Source: Methanomassiliicoccales archaeon UBA280 (GTDB taxonomy: Archaea > Thermoplasmatota > Thermoplasmata > SG8-5). Taken from it: DNA of 8,801 nucleotides. Within the stretch, counting starts at the first letter, position 1. Each line of letters begins with the position of its first letter. The notes beneath the pieces were generated by a model. The model had not been told where the DNA came from. It did not search any database and saw only the letters and a list, made by a program, of their open reading frames with translations. A program made the position numbers and the translations under genes. Where the stretch lies: the NCBI GenBank assembly GCA_002499085.1, contig DAKD01000021.1, positions 1 to 8,801 on the forward strand, read 5' to 3'. Positions 6,170-8,801 of this stretch are shown piece by piece.

Positions 6170-7345
6170 TCACATCTCCAAAACCATTGTCACGGCATTG
6201 CCGCCGCCCAGGCACACTGTCGCCATGCCCCTGTGCGCGCCTCTGTCCTTCATCCCGTATATCAGGGTCGTGAGGATCCTGGCTCCCGAGCATCCGATGG
6301 GGTGGCCGAGCGCCACAGCGCCTCCCCTGACGTTGAATTTATCGTCCGGGATCTCCAGCGCCTTCCTGACTGCCACGGAGGCCGAGGCGAAGGCCTCGTT
6401 GTGCTCGACAAGGTCCATGTCCTTGGTCGAAAGCCCGGTCCTGGCGTACATCTTCCTGGTCGTCACGACAGGCGCGTCCATGACCATCTCGGGCTCGCAT
6501 CCGCCGCTTTCGTACTCGGCTATCCTGGCAAGCGGCGTTATGCCCTTCTCCTTGGCATAGTCCTCTGACATGACTACCAGGGCGGAAGCGCCGTCGCTTA
6601 TCTGGGACGCATTTCCGGCCGTGACCTGGCCGTCCTTCCTGAATACCGGGGCGAGCTTGGCCAGCTTCTCGATGCTGGAATCCTCTCTGGGGCCCTCGTC
6701 AGCGTCGAAAATGATAGGGTCGCCTTTCTTCTGCTTGATGTGGAACGGGACTATCTCTGCCTTGAACTCGCCCGCCTTGATGGCCTTGACTGCCAGCCTG
6801 TGGCTCCTTTCCGCGAATGCGTCCGACTCCTGCCTGGTTATGCCGTATTTTTCCGCGATGAGCTCCCCTGTGTTGCCCATGTGGAAGTTGTTGTATATGT
6901 CCCAGAGGCCGTCGTTGACCATGGCGTCGACGATCTTGCCCTCGCCCAGCCTGTAGCCGTACCTCGCATTGTAGAGCAGGTACGGAGCCAGGTTCATGTT
7001 CTCCATGCCGCCTGCCACGATGACCTTTGCATCGCCGGCCTTGATCGCCTGGGCTGCCAGCACCGTAGCTTTCATTCCGGAGCCGCAGACCTTGTTGACA
7101 GTGAATGCGGGAACCGAATAGGGAAGCCCGGCCGCAATCATCGCCTGTCTTGCAGGGTTCTGGCCGATACCGGCCATCACCACATTGCCCATTATGACCT
7201 CGTTCACTTCTTCGTTGGAGATTCCGGCCCTGGAGATGGCCTCGGAAATGACCTTGCCCCCCAAGTCCGGCGCCCTGACATTCTGCAGGGTGCCGCCGAA
7301 TTTCCCGATGGCTGTCCTTACTGCGCTTGCTATAACAACATTCAT
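6170..7345 (-). CDS. Acetyl-CoA C-acetyltransferase (thiolase)
   Basis: This is a 391-aa bacterial-type biosynthetic/degradative thiolase, catalysing acetoacetyl-CoA + CoA <-> 2 acetyl-CoA. All catalytic residues are visible: nucleophile Cys87 in VNKVCGSGMKA, Asn316 in HNEAFA, His348 in GGAVALGHPIGCSGAR and Cys378 in CLGGGNA. Its length matches AtoB/PhaA/ThlA enzymes and differs from the shorter archaeal SCP2-type thiolase of the mevalonate pathway, which is usually paired with a DUF35 protein absent here. A small oddity is GGGNAV at the end where most relatives have GGGQG or GGGMG. The start has a strong AGGAGG (7355-7360) with 9-nt spacing and a TATA box upstream, so this is the first gene of a six-gene operon. 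Chain-length preference cannot be read from sequence. Confidence 0.93.
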   Translation of the reverse strand: MNVVIASAVRTAIGKFGGTLQNVRAPDLGGKVISEAISRAGISNEEVNEVIMGNVVMAGIGQNPARQAMIAAGLPYSVPAFTVNKVCGSGMKATVLAAQAIKAGDAKVIVAGGMENMNLAPYLLYNARYGYRLGEGKIVDAMVNDGLWDIYNNFHMGNTGELIAEKYGITRQESDAFAERSHRLAVKAIKAGEFKAEIVPFHIKQKKGDPIIFDADEGPREDSSIEKLAKLAPVFRKDGQVTAGNASQISDGASALVVMSEDYAKEKGITPLARIAEYESGGCEPEMVMDAPVVTTRKMYARTGLSTKDMDLVEHNEAFASASVAVRKALEIPDDKFNVRGGAVALGHPIGCSGARILTTLIYGMKDRGAHRGMATVCLGGGNAVTMVLEM

Positions 7346-7354
7346 TCAATTATT

Positions 7355-7400
7355 CCTCCTATGTCTGGGAGAATGATAACAGTCTATATACATTTTATTA
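7355..7400 (-). promoter_or_regulatory. Promoter and strong Shine-Dalgarno site of the thiolase operon
   Basis: On the minus strand an AT-rich TATAATAAAATG stretch leads into TATATA (7385-7390). The start of transcription is expected near 7362, giving a leader of about 17 nt that carries AGGAGG at 7355-7360. No other comparable promoter is seen before the aminotransferase gene, so the six genes down to 2755 are probably one transcript. Confidence 0.6.
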
Positions 7401-7403
7401 TAG

Positions 7404-7424
7404 CTGCCGCGCATCCGCGCGCAG
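7404..7424 (-). other. GC-rich hairpin between purN and the thiolase promoter
   Basis: CTGC at 7404-7407 pairs with GCAG at 7421-7424, and GCGC at 7409-7412 pairs with GCGC at 7417-7420. This leaves a 4-nt loop and one bulged base at 7408: 8 bp in all. It starts 3-4 nt after the purN stop codon and ends just upstream of the thiolase TATA region. It could slow or end purN transcription, although no T-run follows, or serve as an operator for the acyl-CoA operon. Confidence 0.4.
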
Positions 7425-7427
7425 TTC

Positions 7428-8048
7428 TCACATCCAGGGAAGCTCTATCGTTTCCCCGCCGGGGTAGACCTTGCCTTCAGCGATCCACTGGACGACCATA
7501 GGCAGCAGCAGGTGCTCCGCATTCAGGACCCTTGCCTGCAATGACTCCGGCGTGTCACCGGGGTCCACCGGAACCCTCATCCTGGCAATGACAGGGCCTC
7601 CGTCCACTTCTTCGGTCACGTAGTGAACGCTGCAGCCCGACTCCCTGTCGCCGGATGCAAGCACTGCCCTGTGTACGTTCAGGCCGTGCATCCCCTTCCC
7701 CCCGAACTTCGGCAGAAGCGCTGGATGTATATTAATAATCTTATTTTTATATTTATTTATAAAATCATATCCCAGCATCCTGATATATCCGGCAAGGACA
7801 ACCAGACCGACATCGGCCGAATCCAGTTCGGCGGCTATCTCCCTCTCGTGGGTGCCGCGCGACTTGCCCCTGTGGTCTATGAACACGGCCCTGGCATCGA
7901 ACTCCTTTGCCCTCTTCAGGGCTCCCGCGTCCCCGACATTGGAAATGACAATGACAACGCGCCCGTCAATCTGGCCGGACTCGCACGCGTCAAGAACCGC
8001 CTGCAGGTCTGTCCCGCCGCCGGATGCCAAAACCCCGATTCTGAGCAT
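7428..8048 (-). CDS. purN: Phosphoribosylglycinamide formyltransferase (GAR transformylase 1)
   Basis: This 206-aa cytosolic enzyme transfers a formyl group from 10-formyltetrahydrofolate to GAR in the third step of purine synthesis. N-terminal RIGVLASGGGTDLQAVLDA (3-21) is the phosphate-binding region, with GGGTDLQ in place of the common SGxGSNLQ. The catalytic triad is visible: Asn106 and His108 in INIHPALLP, and Asp149 in VTEEVDGGPVIA. Its length is normal. The ATG at 8048 lies 27 nt from a TATA box with no Shine-Dalgarno site, so the mRNA is probably leaderless. The codons for about residues 93-107, including catalytic Asn106, are extremely AT-rich compared with the rest of the gene. It is divergent from the ATP-NAD kinase gene and separated from the thiolase operon by a promoter. 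Confidence 0.95.
   Translation of the reverse strand: MLRIGVLASGGGTDLQAVLDACESGQIDGRVVIVISNVGDAGALKRAKEFDARAVFIDHRGKSRGTHEREIAAELDSADVGLVVLAGYIRMLGYDFINKYKNKIINIHPALLPKFGGKGMHGLNVHRAVLASGDRESGCSVHYVTEEVDGGPVIARMRVPVDPGDTPESLQARVLNAEHLLLPMVVQWIAEGKVYPGGETIELPWM
7728..7770. other. 43-bp AT-rich island inside purN
   Basis: Only two of 43 bases are G or C, inside a gene that is otherwise GC-rich. It encodes a Lys/Asn/Ile/Tyr-rich stretch just before and including the catalytic Asn. It contains several TATA-like strings on both strands (for example TTTATAAAAT on the plus strand) and could act as an internal promoter or an easily melted site. No function is shown by the sequence. Confidence 0.5.
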
Positions 8049-8070
8049 GCAGATAGAATAGATTCGGGAG

Positions 8071-8080
8071 TATTTAATAT
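8071..8080 (-). promoter_or_regulatory. TATA box of purN
   Basis: On the minus strand this reads ATATTAAATA, preceded by A-rich bases. Its centre is about 27 nt from the purN ATG, matching a leaderless archaeal promoter. It lies only about 10 bp from the edge of the intergenic repeat at 8089. Confidence 0.55.
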
Positions 8081-8088
8081 TTTAAGAG

Positions 8089-8128
8089 ATAGGGTCTAGG
8101 GTCTGCGTTTTCATAATGGGATAAAGGG
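8089..8128 (+). repeat. 40-bp intergenic repeat, plus-strand copy
   Basis: This is the partner of the inverted copy at 1-40, with 37 of 40 bases identical. Mismatches fall at 8089, 8095 and 8114. Since neither copy is coding, such identity implies recent spread or conservation. The copy begins with two TAGGGTC units and is followed immediately by two more (8125-8137). Confidence 0.85.
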
Positions 8129-8143
8129 TCTAGGGTCTGGGGG

Positions 8144-8168
8144 GCTGGCTTGTTCGGGCCAAGCCAGC
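8144..8168. other. Perfect 9-bp hairpin
   Basis: GCTGGCTTG and CAAGCCAGC flank a 7-nt loop (TTCGGGC). No T-run follows on either strand, so a simple terminator is unlikely. Confidence 0.6.
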
Positions 8169-8209
8169 AAATGCGATTTGGAAGCACCCTATGACCCTAT
8201 GACCCTATC

Positions 8210-8228
8210 GCCGAATCAGAGATTCGGC
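8210..8228. other. Perfect 8-bp hairpin
   Basis: GCCGAATC and GATTCGGC flank a 3-nt AGA loop, directly after the CCCTATGA repeats. Confidence 0.55.
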
Positions 8229-8234
8229 TTAGTC

Positions 8235-8250
8235 GCGACACATGTGTCGC
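8235..8250. promoter_or_regulatory. 16-bp perfect palindrome, possible operator
   Basis: GCGACACATGTGTCGC is fully self-complementary, as expected of a binding site for a dimeric regulator. It lies about 35 bp upstream of the TATA-like box of the ATP-NAD kinase gene. It may equally be the third stem of the folded element around it. Confidence 0.4.
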
Positions 8251-8284
8251 TCCTAGCCCCTAGCCCCCAGTTCTAAGCCTCAAC

Positions 8285-8292
8285 TTATACAT
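8285..8292 (+). promoter_or_regulatory. Possible TATA box of the ATP-NAD kinase gene
   Basis: TTATACAT on the plus strand would place transcription start near 8313 and give a leader of about 36 nt before the ATG at 8350. The match is modest and no clear Shine-Dalgarno site precedes the start codon. Confidence 0.3.
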
Positions 8293-8349
8293 CTACAATC
8301 GTCACATCCTTCAGATAGCTATTTCAACTTCGGAACCGATTATGTGCGG

Positions 8350-8801
8350 ATGGTAAAAATAGGATTCCTGGTCAACCCGATAGCCGGGATGGGCGGCCGG
8401 GTGGGGCTGAAGGGCACGGACGGCATGGCAGAACGGGCCCAAGAGCTCGGAGCCAAGCCGGTTGCGGGAGAGCATGCCCTGGCCATGCTTCGGGCGCTGC
8501 AGGATATACTGAAAGATGAAATCCTGAGCATCGAATGGCTCACATGCCCGGGGGAGATGGGCACACGTTGGCTTAGGGAATCCGGACTGGAATTCAGGGA
8601 AACCGGCGAGCCGCGTGCGAGGACAGGCCCCGAGGACACCGTCGCCGGAGCCCGCTCGTTCCTCGAGAATGATGTTGAATTGATCGTGTTCTGCGGCGGC
8701 GACGGAACTGCCAGGGACATATGGTCGGCGGTGGGCAGCAGGATACCGCTGCTGGGCATCCCGTCCGGGGTGAAGATGCATTCGGGCGTGTTCGGCGTCA
8801 C
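8350..8801 (+). CDS. ATP-NAD kinase family protein (archaeal COG3199 type), 3' end missing
   Basis: The first 150 codons are in the window; the gene runs off the right edge. The product belongs to the NAD kinase/diacylglycerol kinase-like superfamily and is expected to phosphorylate NAD to NADP using ATP or polyphosphate. The N-terminus IGFLVNPIAGMGGRVGLKG (4-22) is characteristic of the archaeal branch. The catalytic and nucleotide-binding motif is CGGDGTARDI (115-124), followed by LLGIPSGVKMHSGVF (134-148). This branch is longer than classical NAD kinases (usually about 350-380 aa), so more than half is probably outside. ATG at 8350 fits the conserved N-terminus; an in-frame GTG at 8344 would add only two residues. 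Divergent from purN, it is not obviously linked to the acyl-CoA operon beyond general cofactor supply. Confidence 0.9.
   Translation, partial: MVKIGFLVNPIAGMGGRVGLKGTDGMAERAQELGAKPVAGEHALAMLRALQDILKDEILSIEWLTCPGEMGTRWLRESGLEFRETGEPRARTGPEDTVAGARSFLENDVELIVFCGGDGTARDIWSAVGSRIPLLGIPSGVKMHSGVFGV

Larger units (their letters stand above)
8090..8268. repeat. Interspersed TAGGGTC-like heptamer/octamer repeats on both strands
   Basis: On the plus strand TAGGGTC or AAGGGTC units occur in pairs at about 8090-8103 and 8124-8137. On the minus strand three units occur at 8187-8208 (plus-strand CCCTATGA twice, then CCCTAT). A diverged pair TAGCCCC lies at 8254-8267. The left-edge copy at 1-40 also carries ACCCTAGCCCCTAA. 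The units are too short and irregular for a CRISPR array and look like a degenerate dispersed repeat family. Confidence 0.7.
8137..8270 (+). other. Possible folded element: closing stem around three hairpins
   Basis: CTGGGGG at 8137-8143 can pair with CCCCCAG at 8264-8270, enclosing three local stems: 8144-8152 with 8160-8168 (9 bp, 7-nt loop), 8210-8217 with 8221-8228 (8 bp, 3-nt loop) and the palindrome 8235-8250. The first hairpin abuts the closing stem directly. It could be a structured RNA, a folded DNA element such as a MITE remnant, or chance in a C/G-rich stretch. Competing pairings exist, for example ATAGGGTC at 8089-8096 with GACCCTAT at 8201-8208. Confidence 0.4.

Noticed and set aside
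8090..8268. CRISPR array
   Set aside because: The repeat units are only 7-8 bp, irregularly spaced and on both strands. There are no unique spacers of constant length and no cas genes.
8049..8349. tRNA or riboswitch in the structured intergenic region
   Set aside because: The stems do not form a cloverleaf with T-loop or anticodon features. purN appears leaderless, so no room is left for a riboswitch in its mRNA, and no known aptamer pattern was recognised.
8311..8801. Two minus-strand frames of about 155 aa at the right edge
   Set aside because: They are antisense to the ATP-NAD kinase gene, whose plus-strand frame has clear family motifs and is simply cut by the window end.

Overview
The window looks like a piece of an archaeal chromosome, most likely a mesophilic or moderately thermophilic member of the Thermoplasmatota or a relative. 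The reasons are BRE/TATA-type promoter boxes about 26-28 nt upstream of start codons or Shine-Dalgarno sites, apparently leaderless genes next to genes with short leaders, common use of AGG (Arg) and ATA (Ile) codons, an archaeal-type ATP-NAD kinase, stand-alone V4R proteins, and a surface protein of tandem Ig-like/OmpL47-type repeats anchored by a C-terminal membrane helix. The phylum assignment is inference; the archaeal assignment is fairly safe.

Layout. All genes from 84 to 8048 lie on the minus strand; reading in their direction, right to left: purN (8048-7428), a promoter and GC-rich hairpin, then a tight six-gene operon: acetyl-CoA acetyltransferase (7345-6170), 3-hydroxyacyl-CoA dehydrogenase (6165-5305), enoyl-CoA hydratase (5305-4526), a V4R-domain protein (4524-3961), an unrecognised 223-aa protein (3953-3282) and a 172-aa protein that resembles the V4R/HNOB/Mxan_5263 sensor fold (3273-2755). 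A PLP aminotransferase (2692-1562) and a surface protein (1523-84) follow, each with its own TATA box. On the plus strand, an ATP-NAD kinase starts at 8350 and runs off the right edge.

Function. The first three operon genes are a complete short-chain set: acetoacetyl-CoA <-> 2 acetyl-CoA, 3-hydroxybutyryl-CoA <-> acetoacetyl-CoA and crotonyl-CoA <-> 3-hydroxybutyryl-CoA. They could run in the oxidative (fatty-acid or butyrate) direction or the synthetic one. No acyl-CoA dehydrogenase, ETF or acyl-CoA ligase is present here. The last three genes encode two probable small-molecule-binding proteins around an unknown protein, with no DNA-binding or signalling output domain in any of them. This acyl-CoA enzyme plus V4R/unknown/V4R-like grouping is the best candidate for an undescribed system.

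Non-coding. The 301-bp divergent intergenic region 8049-8349 is unusually structured. It has TAGGGTC-like heptamers on both strands, three hairpins or palindromes, and a possible closing stem. A 40-bp block of it (8089-8128) recurs as an inverted copy at 1-40, beyond the far end of the gene cluster, with 37 of 40 bases identical. This points to a dispersed intergenic repeat family.
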